Shown: positions 63,949 through 64,000 of the stretch, piece by piece | Numbering within the stretch: position 1 is the first letter of the stretch | Layout: each line of letters begins with the position of its first letter | Assembly (NCBI GenBank): GCA_022822365.1 | Contig: JAJEBV010000031.1 | Location: 1 to 64,000 of the forward strand | Source of the DNA: Thermoanaerobaculia bacterium | GTDB lineage: Bacteria; Acidobacteriota; Thermoanaerobaculia; Multivoradales; Multivoraceae | Length of the DNA: 64,000 bases | Reading direction: 5' to 3' | Position numbers and translations under genes: made by a program | Notes under the pieces: generated by a model | What the model saw: the letters and a program-made list of their open reading frames with translations, nothing else | Databases searched by the model: none | What the model was told of the DNA's origin: nothing

Positions 63949-64000
63949 GTGAAACAGACACTCGTCAAGCAAGCAGTCGTCGTCCTGATCGCCGCCGCCC
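63949..64000 (+). CDS. Start of an exported protein, cut by the window end
   Basis: A GTG at 63949, with GGGAG about nine bases upstream, opens a frame reading VKQTLVKQAVVVLIAAA before the window ends. The Lys-rich start and hydrophobic run look like a signal peptide. The gene continues beyond 64000 and cannot be assigned. It may be co-transcribed with the amidohydrolase gene. Confidence 0.55.
   Translation, partial: MKQTLVKQAVVVLIAAA

Overview
This 64 kb window is a densely packed, high-GC bacterial chromosome segment with no gap over 300 bases without a gene. I see no rRNA, tRNA, CRISPR array, insertion sequence or phage gene. The best guess for the host is an acidobacterium of the Thermoanaerobaculia type. 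This rests on the GC-rich coding style, frequent GTG/TTG starts, many secreted c-type cytochrome, PQQ and beta-propeller proteins, and a C-terminal domain in two secreted proteins here that I recall from that group. The placement is inference, not proof.

Layout. Positions 1-16000 are a mosaic of single genes: a cytochrome c joined to a PhoD-like domain whose metal ligands look lost, an alpha-carbonic anhydrase, a Tm-1-like protein, a large secreted beta-propeller/HEAT/cytochrome c protein, a sulfatase, chorismate mutase, a TonB-dependent receptor with an upstream Cys-rich exported protein, a 1-Cys peroxiredoxin, BolA, a spondin-domain protein and a sugar-kinase-like protein. Positions 16000-27000 are mainly housekeeping: an SPFH protein with a ribbon-helix-helix regulator, the primary sigma factor, DUF72, a MATE exporter, a secreted M14 carboxypeptidase and a three-gene succinate dehydrogenase operon in the order anchor-A-B. 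Positions 27000-34700 hold TPR, nitroreductase, PQQ-dehydrogenase, enoyl-CoA hydratase, DUF1801, TrkA-like and Gly-rich proteins.

Positions 34700-41800 form an acyl-CoA and CoA-transferase block: two acyl-CoA dehydrogenases, two class III CoA-transferases, an enolase-superfamily enzyme and a CoA-binding protein. The plus-strand part is tightly coupled and probably degrades an unidentified carboxylic acid. Positions 41800-46560 are sulfur assimilation and amino acid genes: MetY, a class V aminotransferase, APS reductase, and split siroheme synthesis as dehydrogenase/chelatase plus uroporphyrinogen methyltransferase. Positions 46600-55300 hold an HCCA-isomerase-like protein, a CBM9/DUF5916 outer-membrane protein, hydrolases, an LLM oxidoreductase and an exported carboxymuconolactone-decarboxylase-like protein. 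Positions 53561-59669 contain the most unusual locus: a tungsten-type aldehyde ferredoxin oxidoreductase followed by one polypeptide that fuses a MoaD/ThiS-like domain with a Pro-Val-Ala-Gly-Gly motif, an ACAD10-like phosphotransferase and a DUF6285 tail. This pair is divergent from an alpha/beta hydrolase and an acyl-CoA dehydrogenase. The window ends with a serine hydrolase, a four-CBS protein, an amidohydrolase and the start of another exported protein.

A recurrent structural theme is that convergent gene pairs end inside short GC-rich palindromes or tandem repeats that contain the stop codons of both genes.
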